This document shows positions 1-7,972 of a stretch of DNA of 17,536 nt, piece after piece. Under the pieces are notes generated by a model. It was not told where the DNA came from and made no database searches. It was given only the letters and a program-made list of their open reading frames with translations. The DNA comes from Betaproteobacteria bacterium UBA5216 (GTDB lineage Bacteria; Pseudomonadota; Gammaproteobacteria; Burkholderiales; SG8-41), in assembly GCA_002412495.1 (NCBI GenBank), contig DHVE01000097.1, positions 1 through 17,536 on the forward strand, read 5' to 3'. Within the stretch, counting starts at the first letter, position 1; every line of letters begins with the position of its first letter. A program made the translations under genes and the position numbers.

Positions 1-364
1 GCACGGCATAACCGGATTGATCGCCGGCGGAGGCGCCCGCCAAGGCGCCAAAGAGCAGACCGACGCCCGCGCCGGTGGCCGCGCCACGCGAGTTGCCGCC
101 GATGGCGGCGCCCGCCACGGCACCGACCGCGGTGCCGACTGCCGCGCTTTTTACCGCGCTGTTTTCCTGTGTTTCAGTGGGCGATGCGCCCGACGCTTGC
201 GCCGCGTATTGGCGGCACGAGGCATCGTCCACGCGGAACTGGTCAAAATCCTTGCCGGTGCCGGGCAACGCCATGCGGCTGGGGCCGGTGGGGATGGTGG
301 TGCAGCCCGCAGCCAACAGCGAGAGGGCCACCAGGGCCAGCACGGGTTTGAGTTTACGTTTCAT
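1..364 (-). CDS. Glycine-zipper lipoprotein, 3' end cut by window edge
   Basis: The minus-strand frame is open from an ATG at 364-362 to the window edge (121 codons, no stop), so the C-terminus is missing. The N-terminus is a lipoprotein signal peptide: a basic start (MKRKLK), a hydrophobic stretch and the lipobox LAAGC, with the lipidated cysteine at residue 21. The mature part carries a short Cys-containing segment (DDASCRQYA) and then a glycine-zipper region rich in GxxxG spacing (about residues 77-118), as in small outer-membrane lipoproteins. A ribosome-binding site AGGTG (375-371) lies 6 bases upstream. It starts 15 bases after the stop of the exported-protein gene to its right and is probably co-transcribed with it. 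The role is unknown; glycine zippers usually insert in or associate with membranes. The lipoprotein call is firm, a specific function is not. Confidence 0.8.
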   Translation of the reverse strand, partial: MKRKLKPVLALVALSLLAAGCTTIPTGPSRMALPGTGKDFDQFRVDDASCRQYAAQASGASPTETQENSAVKSAAVGTAVGAVAGAAIGGNSRGAATGAGVGLLFGALAGASAGDQSGYAV

Positions 365-379
365 GTGGGTCACCTGAAG

Positions 380-793
380 TTAACGCGGCGCCGCATGCGG
401 CACGACGCGCTGCCAAGGCGTCGCGCACGTTTGCACATGCGGGTAATAGGTCTGCGTGTCCTGACAGAAATACCAGAAGTTTTGCGGCTGCTGCGCTTGC
501 GGGCCGGGCGGCGGCGCCATCGGCGCCGGCGCGGTTTGCACGGACGGCGCTTGCTCGGTGTAAATCACCGGCTGCTCCTGAATCACGATCGGACGCGGGT
601 AGTAGTACGGGTCGTAGTAATACGGGCGGTAATAGGGCCACGGCGCAAATGCCAGTGGCGCGCCGATAAACACGCCGACGCGCGCGCCATGATGATGATG
701 GCGGCGGTGTTGCGCTTGCGCCGGCTGGGCAGCCAGCACCATGGCGCAGAAAAGGCCCAGCGAGGCCAGCAGCGTGGGGGCGACTTTTTTCAT
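380..793 (-). CDS. Small secreted His/Tyr/Pro-rich protein of unknown function
   Basis: The protein has 137 residues from the ATG at 793-791. This start is chosen because a perfect GGAGG (804-800) sits 6 bases upstream and because it begins a clean signal peptide: MKK, a hydrophobic core, and a likely cleavage after AQA at residue 27. A start nine codons further upstream would lack both. The mature protein opens with a histidine cluster (HRRHHHHG), continues with a YYRPYYYDPYYYPRP block and a Pro/Gln/Ala linker, and ends in a conserved-looking tail, WYFCQDTQTYYPHVQTC followed by a Trp. Small exported proteins with this layout are common and uncharacterised in Beta- and Gammaproteobacteria. 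The His cluster might bind metal, but that is a guess. It is first in a two-gene minus-strand unit with the lipoprotein gene. Confidence 0.75.
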   Translation of the reverse strand: MKKVAPTLLASLGLFCAMVLAAQPAQAQHRRHHHHGARVGVFIGAPLAFAPWPYYRPYYYDPYYYPRPIVIQEQPVIYTEQAPSVQTAPAPMAPPPGPQAQQPQNFWYFCQDTQTYYPHVQTCATPWQRVVPHAAPR

Positions 794-1005
794 GAAAAAC
801 CTCCGTATCCGGTAGTGCAATTAACGGCGATGATAGGCGTACCGCTGACACCTTGCCCGCCGTTTTTGTTACAAAATGTATCTAATTGTTTTTAAAGGAA
901 AATTTTGATTTTCACGACAGTGGTAAAAGGCCGTCGCTTGATCTGTATGCACGCCTCGTGACACAGTGCGTGCCGGATCGAAAAACACCCATCACAAGGA
1001 CCCCC

Positions 1006-2763
1006 ATGAACGCTATAGACAACACCACCAGCGCCATCGTTCACGACAAGCCCGTTCCCAGCCGTCCCGGCGAAAGCTTCTGGGGCAGCGACGCGGTGGC
1101 GTTGATGCTGCGCGAGCTGGATATTCCGTATATTGCGCTGGTACCGGGCGCGAGTTATCGCGGACTGCACGACAGCATCGTCAATCTGCTGGGCAACCGT
1201 TCGCCGCAGATGGTGTTGTGCGTGCATGAAGAAACGGCGGTGGGCATATCGCACGGCTATGCCAAAGTCACCGACAAAATGATGGCGAGCGGTCTGCACG
1301 CCAACATCGGCATGATGCGCGCCATCATGTCGGTGTACAACGCGTGGTGCGACCGCGCGCCGATCTTGATACTCGGCGCCACCGGCCCGTGGGATGCCAC
1401 GCAGCGCCGGCCGTGGATCGACTGGATACACACCACCGCCGATCAGGGTGGGCTGATTCGCAACTTCACCAAGTGGGACAACCAGCCGGGTTCGCCGGGC
1501 GCGGCGGTGGAAGCGCTGATGCGCGCCTCGCAGATCGCGCAGACCGCGCCGAAGGGGCCGACGTATATCAATCTCGAAGTCGGCATGCAGGAAGGCAAGA
1601 TCGGCCCGATGCCCACGCTGCCCGATCCCAAACGCAACGCGCCGCCGAAATCGCCGCAGCCGTCCGCGGAACTGGTTGCCGAAGCGGCCAGGCTGTTGTC
1701 GAACGCGAAAAATCCGGTGATCCTCGCCGGGCGTTGTTCGCGCAGTGTAGCGGGCTGGAACGCGCGCGTGGCACTTGCCGAAAAACTCAATGCGCCGGTG
1801 TTCACTTTCGTCAAACTGGCGGCGGCGTTTCCGACCGATCACCGGTTGCACGCCGCGCCGCCGGGTTCGTATCTCACCGACGAAGGGCGCGCCATGGTGC
1901 GCGAGGCCGACGTGGTGTTGTCGCTGGACGCGCTGGATTTATCCGGCACCTTGAAGCAGGCGTTTGGCGACAAGCCGATCACCGCGAAAGTCATTCAGGT
2001 GTCGTGCGACCAGCACAACCATCGCGGCGGCGGCGCGGATCATTTTGGTCTGCCGCCGATGGATGTATTCATGCTGTGCGAAACCGATGCCGCCGTGCCG
2101 CTGCTGCTCGAAGCCGTTACCGCGCGCACCACACCGCCCAATATACGCAAGGCACCCGCGCTGCCGGCGCCGCCGAATGCCGTGTCGCTGCGCGGCGTTG
2201 CACAGGCGCTGGAAGTGGCAACGAAAGATGTAGAGGTGTGCTACACGCGCTTCCCGCTCGGCTGGAACGGCGCGTACACACATTTCCGGCATCCACTCGA
2301 TTACATCGGCCATGATGGCGGCGCGGGCGTAGGGTCAGGGCCACCCATGACCGTCGGCGCGGGGCTGGCGTTAAAAGGCAGCAAGCGCATCGCGGTGGGT
2401 GTCTGCGGCGATGGTGATTTTCTGATGGGCAACACCGCGATCTGGACTGCGGCGCACTATAAAATTCCGTGCCTCATCATCGTGTGCAACAACCGCTCGT
2501 TTTATAACGACGAGCGCCATCAGGGCCGCATGGCCGCCAATCGTGGCCGCCCCGAGGAAAACCGCTGGATCGGCCAGCGCATCGATGACCCACCCGTGGA
2601 TATCGCGGCGATGGCGCGCTCGCAAGGCGCGGTGGGCATCGGGCCGGTGGAAAAACCGGAGGATGTGTTGGCGGCGGTGCGGCAGGGCATCGCGGCCGCG
2701 CGCGAGGGCAAGGCTTGCGTGATCGATATGCGGGTGTTGCCGGGGTACGATACACGGGCGTGA
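1006..2763 (+). CDS. Thiamine-diphosphate-dependent enzyme, acetolactate synthase-like
   Basis: The protein has 585 residues, a typical length for the three-domain ThDP family (acetolactate synthase, benzoylformate decarboxylase, related carboligases). The N-terminal pyrimidine-binding domain (about 24-195) contains VHEETAVGISHGYAK, where the conserved catalytic glutamate is expected (E75). A central domain (about 217-370) follows. The C-terminal pyrophosphate-binding domain has the cofactor/Mg motif GDGD at 468-471 followed by NN at 495-496. The ATG at 1006 is chosen because AGGAC lies just upstream and the family homology begins soon after; an upstream TTG extension (886) looks non-coding. 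The substrate cannot be read from the sequence: a 2-oxoacid decarboxylase or carboligase is likely, and a true biosynthetic acetolactate synthase is less likely because no small-subunit gene is present. The nearby Bug binding protein suggests a catabolic role for an imported organic acid (inference). Confidence 0.85.
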   Translation: MNAIDNTTSAIVHDKPVPSRPGESFWGSDAVALMLRELDIPYIALVPGASYRGLHDSIVNLLGNRSPQMVLCVHEETAVGISHGYAKVTDKMMASGLHANIGMMRAIMSVYNAWCDRAPILILGATGPWDATQRRPWIDWIHTTADQGGLIRNFTKWDNQPGSPGAAVEALMRASQIAQTAPKGPTYINLEVGMQEGKIGPMPTLPDPKRNAPPKSPQPSAELVAEAARLLSNAKNPVILAGRCSRSVAGWNARVALAEKLNAPVFTFVKLAAAFPTDHRLHAAPPGSYLTDEGRAMVREADVVLSLDALDLSGTLKQAFGDKPITAKVIQVSCDQHNHRGGGADHFGLPPMDVFMLCETDAAVPLLLEAVTARTTPPNIRKAPALPAPPNAVSLRGVAQALEVATKDVEVCYTRFPLGWNGAYTHFRHPLDYIGHDGGAGVGSGPPMTVGAGLALKGSKRIAVGVCGDGDFLMGNTAIWTAAHYKIPCLIIVCNNRSFYNDERHQGRMAANRGRPEENRWIGQRIDDPPVDIAAMARSQGAVGIGPVEKPEDVLAAVRQGIAAAREGKACVIDMRVLPGYDTRA

Positions 2764-2794
2764 TGCTCCTGAAACACCTTTGAAGGAGAATGCA

Positions 2795-4252
2795 TTGACT
2801 TTACATACGCCAGAAATGGTAGACATGCGCACGAAGTTTGGAAATGCACATGTGAAGTTTTGGCAATCGACTGACCGAGCGAAACTAATTAGTGATCTCG
2901 TACGAGCCAACGTTAAGGGGCGGGCGGACGAGTTACTTGGTTGTTGGGCGAAATTGCTTGGAGGTAATGCCGGAATATTGCATTCTTTTTCTGCGCAACA
3001 GGTATTGACTTACTTAGAGGAGCTTCACGATCTCCGCTGCAAATATTTACCGTTACTCGTTCAGGAGCAACTGGCGAATACTGAGAATCTTTTCATGGGG
3101 ACCGTAGACGAGAATATTTTCGCAAGGTTATATGGGGCGATCATTCCTTACGCGACGGTCAATGAGCCGATCGTTATTCCCGGCAATTTGGATTATGGTT
3201 TTTTGTTGCTCCGAGGGACTATTTTTAGCCACTTGCTGCGGGTTGATCAAAATGTAATGTCTGAGGGGCTGCACGCCGCGAGCGCAAGTTTTCAGAGCGG
3301 CCTTGCAGTGTTCGGGACAAAGATTGGCGGCGCCGGGCTTTACCTTAATGGTACTCGGAATTCGGCAAGATTAACCCTGCACGATTGTACTATTAGCAGC
3401 GTGAATCTTGGTAGTTCAGACTTTAATGGCATCGAGATAGTGGATACAGTAATACAGCAGGGCGCAGATTTTAGGTCGTCGAAAGCTTCTTTCTTTTTCG
3501 TTACCGGTTCTGTGTTCCAAGGAGAAACACGGTTTCAGAAGGCGGAATTTTCGGGGCGTACAACTATCTCGGCAAGATTTTTCAAGTTCCCAGAATTTTT
3601 TGATAGCAAGTTATCGGATGAGACACGCGTAGAGGGTATCGATTACGACCCCAAGCAATCACTGAAAAGCCTCGCGAAAGTGGATGGGCGCAAGATACTG
3701 GAAGGGGATTTGCTCGCGATAAGACACTTGCGAATTCATGCGCAGCACAAAAGGTGGCTACGGGAAGAAGTTAAGTTTTTTGCTGAAGAGCAGCGGGTTG
3801 AGCGCAAGTTGCTAACGCTTCCTTCGAGAAGCATTGAATTTGCTATTTCGTGGATTTATGACAAAGCATCGGGTTATGGGGCATCGGTAACTGCTGCTGT
3901 TTCAGCATTTGTTTTATTCAATTTGGCGGCTTGCTTACTTTTTCATGCTCTTCTTTCTCTTGGAACAGTGGATTTGCCCGCGCCGTTTGCAGGTTACCGC
4001 ATTGGCCTGCTGTCGGATTCAATTCAAGTCGAGAATGTTTCTTTCTCGAGTTACCGAGGGGTCGTGCTTGGTCTTCAGAACGTGTTTAATCCACTCGCTT
4101 TATTTAGTGGGAAATCGCTGGTAACGGTCCATTCACCTTGTGCATTGTCGATTAGTCTTTTTCAGATTGTTGGGTCATTAGCGTTGTTGGCATTGCTGAT
4201 ACTTGCAATTAAGACAAGATTTCAGCGAGGTAGCGGCGGGGGCAGTATGTAG
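2795..4252 (+). CDS. Membrane protein with pentapeptide-like beta-solenoid domain
   Basis: The protein has about 485 residues. I choose TTG at 2795 because AAGGAG (2783-2788) is 6 bases upstream; TTG 2780 and ATG 2816 are the alternatives. An N-terminal helical part (to about 100) is followed by a region (about 115-285) of short phenylalanine/leucine-spaced strands such as SDFNGIEIVDT and ARFFKFPEFFDS, resembling degenerate pentapeptide repeats. Next comes a charged linker (HLRIHAQHKRWLREEVKFF), a transmembrane helix (about 363-390), a loop, and a last helix (about 455-474) ending in a basic tail. This repeat-linker-two-helix layout is familiar from uncharacterised pentapeptide-repeat membrane proteins. 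The gene is clearly AT-richer, with less GC-biased third positions than both neighbours, and it sits between the ThDP enzyme and the Bug protein, which suggests horizontal acquisition. Function unknown. Confidence 0.7.
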   Translation: MTLHTPEMVDMRTKFGNAHVKFWQSTDRAKLISDLVRANVKGRADELLGCWAKLLGGNAGILHSFSAQQVLTYLEELHDLRCKYLPLLVQEQLANTENLFMGTVDENIFARLYGAIIPYATVNEPIVIPGNLDYGFLLLRGTIFSHLLRVDQNVMSEGLHAASASFQSGLAVFGTKIGGAGLYLNGTRNSARLTLHDCTISSVNLGSSDFNGIEIVDTVIQQGADFRSSKASFFFVTGSVFQGETRFQKAEFSGRTTISARFFKFPEFFDSKLSDETRVEGIDYDPKQSLKSLAKVDGRKILEGDLLAIRHLRIHAQHKRWLREEVKFFAEEQRVERKLLTLPSRSIEFAISWIYDKASGYGASVTAAVSAFVLFNLAACLLFHALLSLGTVDLPAPFAGYRIGLLSDSIQVENVSFSSYRGVVLGLQNVFNPLALFSGKSLVTVHSPCALSISLFQIVGSLALLALLILAIKTRFQRGSGGGSM

Positions 4253-4322
4253 AGCGCGAATTGGCAGTCGTGGATGCGCTACCCTTGGTTCACCGAGAGA
4301 GTGAGTTTTCAAGGAGCAGTAG

Positions 4323-5309
4323 ATGCGTTGGTTGAGAAAGCTTGGCAACGTCGTTCTAGTTGCAAATTCCGTGCTTGCATTGGCCGCCCACGCCCAAGAC
4401 CCCGCTACAACCTACCCCAACCGCGCGATCCGCGTGGTGGTGCCCTACCCGCCGGGCGGCACGTCGGACACGCTGATGCGCCTGATCGGTCAAAAGCTCA
4501 CCGAGCGCTGGGGGCAGCAGATCGTGATCGAGTCGCGGCCCGGCGGCGCGGCGCTGATCGGCACGGAAGTGGTGGCACGCGCGCAGCCCGACGGTTACAC
4601 GCTGCTCGCCACCGACATGGGCTCGGTATTGATTTCGTGGCTGTCGCATGCCAAGCCGTCGTTTGATTATTTGCGCGACCTCACGCCGGTGATGGTGATC
4701 GCGTATTCGCCGCATGTGTTGTGCGTGCATCCGAGTTTGCCGGTGCGCACGCCGAAAGAGTTGATCGCGCTGGCGAAGCAGCGGCCGGGACAATTGAATT
4801 ACGCGGGCGCGCTGGCGGGCGCATCGATCATGGCGGGGATTGATTTCGCGCAACGCGCGGGCATTCAGTGGGCCTACATCACCGGGCGCGGCGGCATGCA
4901 AACGGTGATGGACGTGGTGACGGGGCAGGCCGATGTGTTTTTCAACGGCATGCTGCCGACGGTGCCGCATATCCAGAGTGCGCGCCTGCGGTTGCTGGCG
5001 GTGAGCAGCGACAAACGCGTGGAACGTTTTCCCAATGCGCCGACGGTTGCTGAATCCGGCATGCCGGGATTTTTGACCGGATCGTGGCAAGGGCTGTTGG
5101 CGCCAGCGGGCACGCCGCCGGAGATTGTCACCAAATTGCACGCGGAAATCAGCCGCGCGCTGAAACTGCCTGATGTGATCCAAAGACTTTCGGTGCTCGG
5201 CACCGAGCCGCGTTACTCCTCGCCCGGCGACACAGCCAGGGAAATGCAGTCGGAACGCGAGCGCATGGCAAAGCTGATACGCGACACCCGGTTCAAGCCG
5301 GGGCAGTAG
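4323..5309 (+). CDS. Bug-family (TctC-like) periplasmic solute-binding protein
   Basis: The protein has 328 residues with a signal peptide (MRWLRKLG, hydrophobic core, cleavage after AHA at residue 24). The mature N-terminus shows the family signature YPNRAIRVVVPYPPGGTSDT, then GQQIVIESRPGG and ARAQPDGYTLL. Later come PTVAESGMPGF and GLLAPAGTPPEIV, all standard for the tripartite-tricarboxylate-transporter binding proteins that are greatly expanded in Betaproteobacteria. Members bind small carboxylates or related polar ligands in the periplasm; the ligand is not predictable here. AAGGAG at 4311-4316, 6 bases before the ATG, supports the start. No TctA/TctB membrane genes are present, which is usual for orphan Bug genes. 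It may originally have followed the ThDP enzyme gene directly. Confidence 0.92.
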   Translation: MRWLRKLGNVVLVANSVLALAAHAQDPATTYPNRAIRVVVPYPPGGTSDTLMRLIGQKLTERWGQQIVIESRPGGAALIGTEVVARAQPDGYTLLATDMGSVLISWLSHAKPSFDYLRDLTPVMVIAYSPHVLCVHPSLPVRTPKELIALAKQRPGQLNYAGALAGASIMAGIDFAQRAGIQWAYITGRGGMQTVMDVVTGQADVFFNGMLPTVPHIQSARLRLLAVSSDKRVERFPNAPTVAESGMPGFLTGSWQGLLAPAGTPPEIVTKLHAEISRALKLPDVIQRLSVLGTEPRYSSPGDTAREMQSERERMAKLIRDTRFKPGQ

Positions 5310-5695
5310 TGAATGGTCTACTTTATAAGGTTGGCCACTAACAACAAGCGGCTACTGTGTGATTCGCAAAACGCGCATGGCTTGCGGATGGCGGCGCGAT
5401 TGCCATGTGGTGTGTCGATAACGCTGTCACAACCCGCGAGGGGCAGACTGTGGACTTCCATGGGTAACACGGTTGAGTAATCAACGCCAGTCCGTTGCGA
5501 ATGGAAACGATAATCTACCTTCTTGACTATGGCGCCCGCCAGGTGGGCTACATTGGCGTTCATACTGATCACAAGACCATAAGAGTGCTCTGCAATTTTT
5601 TGAATCCGCGCAACGCCATGCAAATTCAAAAATCACGCAAATTTCAGCAAACTGCTATCATACTTGCACCTTACTAAAATTTTTGGGAGTAGAAA
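5310..5695 (+). other. Intergenic stretch without a convincing gene
   Basis: There are 386 bases between the Bug gene and the DUF3467-like gene. Short open frames exist on both strands (5318-5629 minus, 5495-5677 plus), but neither has a good ribosome-binding site or recognisable family features. Fragments such as IYLLDYGARQVGYIG on the plus strand could be remnants of a decayed gene, but I cannot identify a parent. The right end is AT-rich and holds the likely promoter of the following operon. Confidence 0.5.
5653..5661 (+). promoter_or_regulatory. Candidate extended -10 promoter for the export-like operon
   Basis: TGC followed by TATCAT forms an extended -10 element (5/6 match to TATAAT plus the TGn extension). 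It lies 34 bases before the ATG at 5696, with the ribosome-binding site in between. No good -35 box is seen at the usual spacing, which extended -10 promoters can tolerate. This is the best-placed start of transcription for the DUF3467, GAF-HlyD, M50 and SecA-like genes. Confidence 0.4.
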
Positions 5696-6013
5696 ATGGC
5701 TGAATCCAAGTCTGGCGGCACTGCCAAGCCGGCCGAAGTCGAGGGTGCAAAGATCAAGTGGGACGACAGCAACATGAAGAGCAGCTATGCCAACGTGTGT
5801 AATGTCACCAGCACGCGCGAAGAAGTGGTCATGCTGTTCGGTATCAATCAGGCTTGGAACCGGGGGCAGAAGGAAATCACCATTCAGTTGACCGATCGCG
5901 TGATTATCAGTCCTTACGCCGCCAAGCGCCTCGCCACGCTGCTTGAGGGTGTGGTGTCCGAATACGAAAAGCGTTTTGGTACGCTCAACGTAGACGCGCA
6001 AAACGCGAAGTAA
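5696..6013 (+). CDS. DUF3467-family small protein
   Basis: The protein has 105 residues. GGGAG at 5685-5689, 6 bases before the ATG, fixes the start. After a polar N-terminus (to about 20) the body shows the pattern I associate with DUF3467: YANVCNVTSTREEVVMLFG near the start, then a conserved DRVIISPYAAKRLATLL, and the end EYEKRFGTL. There is no signal peptide or membrane segment, so it is probably cytoplasmic. The fold resembles a small beta-sheet domain with a C-terminal helix, and no biochemical role is established as far as I know. It leads a tightly spaced plus-strand operon (59 bases to the GAF-HlyD gene), so a regulatory or assembly role for that system is plausible but inferred. Confidence 0.75.
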   Translation: MAESKSGGTAKPAEVEGAKIKWDDSNMKSSYANVCNVTSTREEVVMLFGINQAWNRGQKEITIQLTDRVIISPYAAKRLATLLEGVVSEYEKRFGTLNVDAQNAK

Positions 6014-6016
6014 GCT

Positions 6017-6059
6017 CGCCGGGCGTACTCGTAGTAAGTTGATCGCTGCGTGCCCGGCG
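6017..6059 (+). promoter_or_regulatory. Stem-loop between DUF3467 and GAF-HlyD genes
   Basis: CGCCGGGC (6017-6024) and GCCCGGCG (6052-6059) are a perfect 8-base inverted repeat with a 27-base loop, and two G-U pairs could extend the stem. It sits in the 59-base gap just before the weak TTG start of the next gene and is not followed by a T-run, so it is not a classical terminator. It could tune expression of the membrane components relative to the first gene, or protect mRNA. Confidence 0.35.
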
Positions 6060-6072
6060 CAGTGCCAGTCAC

Positions 6073-7962
6073 TTGAACCCAGTTCACGAATCGTCAGACT
6101 CGCATGCCCAGCTTGCAGAGGCGCAGCGGCATGCGCTCGACCAGGCTTGGAGACAGTTCGGTGCTGCAGACAGCCCGGAAGAGTTTTGCCGCTATTGGCT
6201 GGCTTTGCAGTGTCAATCCGTTGGAGAGGTTAACGATGCGGTAGTGGTATTGCAGAAACCGGGAACGGAAACGTTTGCACCGCTGGCGTTCTGGCCCGAG
6301 ACTAGCGGCGATCGCTCGCACTTGGCGGAAATCACCGAGCGCGCGCTGCGCGAAGGTCGCGGTATCGTGCAGGCGCGTGAAGCGGCTGCAGAAGGTGTGC
6401 CATTGCCCGATCGTCCCCCATATCAACTGGCATACCCGATACGGCTCGATGGCAAGATCCGAGGGGTGGTGGGGCTCGACGTCGTCTGGCGCGATGAGTT
6501 GAAACTGCAGTCGGCGATGCGTCAGCTGCAGTGGGGCGCGGGCTGGCTTGAGGTGCTGCTGCGGCGCCATGCCGATCCGATGGAGGCTGCCCGGCTGCGG
6601 ATGAAGCTGATCCTGCAGTTGGTGGCGATCCTTTTGGAGCGCGGCAACCTGAAGGAGGCTTCCAGCGCACTGGTGACGGAAATAGCGACGCACCTAGGCT
6701 GCGACCGCGTCGCACTCGGCCTGATGCAGGATGGAGTCATCGGGGTCGAAGCGGTGTCGCACACGGTGCAGTTCGACCAGCATGCCAATCTGATGAGCGC
6801 GACCACCGCTGCCATGATGGAGTCGATTGATCAGCGGGAGCCTATCGTTTATCCGCCGGATTCGGGCGGGCGGCTGGTAGTGACATTTGCGCATACGGAG
6901 TTGGCGCAGATGTCGGGCGCCGGCGGACTAACGACTTTCCCGCTAATGTACCAAGGGCACGCCGTGGGCGCACTGACACTCGAGCGCGCGGCGGGACTGC
7001 ATTTTGATGCGCCTTCGCTGGAGTTGCTGGACGGCTTGTCTGCAATGCTGGGTCCGCTGGTTGCCATACAGAAGTCGCGTCAGCGCAGCCTGCCTGCCCA
7101 TGCAGCCGATTCAGTGCGCGGATTCTGGGGGCGCTTAGTGGGCCCGCGCGAAGCGGGCTTTAAGTTCACCGCCATGGTGATTGTGCTGTTGCTACTGTTT
7201 ATGATTTTCGCCAAGGGCGAATACCGGGTGTCAGCCGAAGCGCGCATTGAAGGAGAAATTCAGCGCGCGCTGACCGCGCCGTTTCAGGGGTACGTGCGAG
7301 AAGCGCTGCATCGAGCCGGAGATATGGTGAAAAAGGGGGACGTAATAGCGCGGCTCGATGACCGCGACCTGCGCTTGGAACGCGTGCGACTGGTGGCGCA
7401 GCGCGATCAGGCGGCGCAGCAGTTCCGCGAGGCAATGGCCAAGCGTGAGCGGTCGCAGGCGCGCATTGCCTCGGCGCAAACGGCGCAGTCCGAGGCGCAG
7501 ATCGCGCTCATCGACGAGCAGCTTGGCCGCTCGGAACTGGTGGCGCCGTTTGAAGGGGTACTGGTCAGCGGTGACCTGTCGCAGGCATTGGGTGCGCCGG
7601 TGGAGCGCGGGCAGATCCTTTTTGAAATTGCTCCACTCGATGCGTACCGGGTGGTGCTGCAGGTGGATGAGCAGCAGGTGATTGACGTGCATACCGGGCA
7701 GCAAGGTGAACTGGTGCTGTCCTCGATGCCTGGCGTGCGTTATCCGCTGACGGTGAAGAGCGTAACGCCGGTGAACATGGCCAAGGAAGGCCGTAATCTG
7801 TTCCGTGTCGAAGCCCCGCTGACTGTAAAGCCGGACGGGCGCCTGCGACCCGGCATGGAGGGGGTCGCCAAAGTTTCGGTGGATGAACGGCGTTTGATCT
7901 GGATCTGGACACGCGAATTTACGTCTTGGCTCAAACGCAAGTTGTGGGCCTGGATGCCCTAG
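6073..7962 (+). CDS. GAF-GAF-HlyD fusion, inner-membrane adaptor protein
   Basis: The protein has 629 residues. The N-terminal 350 residues look like two GAF-type sensor domains (about 34-165 with YPIRLDGKIRGVVGLDVVW, and about 185-333 with FPLMYQGHAVGALTLE). One transmembrane helix (about 364-381, MVIVLLLLFMIF) follows. Beyond it is a HlyD-type adaptor: a first lipoyl half-motif (398-428, APFQGYVREALHRAGDMVKKGD), a short coiled coil (430-485), the second half (488-520, LVAPFEGVLVSG) and a beta-barrel (523-605). This puts the GAF part in the cytoplasm and the adaptor in the periplasm. The start is uncertain: no in-frame ATG occurs before residue 148, so TTG 6073 with a poor ribosome site is the best choice (a CTG lies at 6046). 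It is followed after 10 bases by the M50 gene. HlyD adaptors normally join an inner-membrane pump to a TolC-like channel; fusion to GAF domains suggests signal-gated assembly (inference). Confidence 0.8.
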   Translation: MNPVHESSDSHAQLAEAQRHALDQAWRQFGAADSPEEFCRYWLALQCQSVGEVNDAVVVLQKPGTETFAPLAFWPETSGDRSHLAEITERALREGRGIVQAREAAAEGVPLPDRPPYQLAYPIRLDGKIRGVVGLDVVWRDELKLQSAMRQLQWGAGWLEVLLRRHADPMEAARLRMKLILQLVAILLERGNLKEASSALVTEIATHLGCDRVALGLMQDGVIGVEAVSHTVQFDQHANLMSATTAAMMESIDQREPIVYPPDSGGRLVVTFAHTELAQMSGAGGLTTFPLMYQGHAVGALTLERAAGLHFDAPSLELLDGLSAMLGPLVAIQKSRQRSLPAHAADSVRGFWGRLVGPREAGFKFTAMVIVLLLLFMIFAKGEYRVSAEARIEGEIQRALTAPFQGYVREALHRAGDMVKKGDVIARLDDRDLRLERVRLVAQRDQAAQQFREAMAKRERSQARIASAQTAQSEAQIALIDEQLGRSELVAPFEGVLVSGDLSQALGAPVERGQILFEIAPLDAYRVVLQVDEQQVIDVHTGQQGELVLSSMPGVRYPLTVKSVTPVNMAKEGRNLFRVEAPLTVKPDGRLRPGMEGVAKVSVDERRLIWIWTREFTSWLKRKLWAWMP

Positions 7963-7972
7963 GGGCGCCGTC

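Noticed and set aside
17..895. Long plus-strand open frame opposite the two minus-strand exported-protein genes
   Set aside because: It is Arg/Gly/His-rich with no recognisable domain, and both minus-strand genes have signal peptides and good ribosome sites.
886..1005. N-terminal extension of the ThDP enzyme from TTG 886
   Set aside because: The added 40 residues lack family similarity, and ATG 1006 has its own upstream AGGAC.
2764..4322. Insertion sequence or transposon carrying the AT-rich membrane gene
   Set aside because: No transposase, terminal inverted repeats or target duplication could be seen at the borders.
4356..5183. 275-codon minus-strand frame opposite the Bug gene
   Set aside because: It is Arg/His-rich shadow coding; the plus strand carries all Bug signatures and a signal peptide.
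5305..5322. AGTAG/CTACT inverted repeat at the end of the Bug gene as a terminator
   Set aside because: Only 5-base arms with an 8-base loop, low GC and no clear T-run.
5318..5629. 103-codon minus-strand frame in the intergenic stretch
   Set aside because: No ribosome site, no signal or domain features, no operon context.
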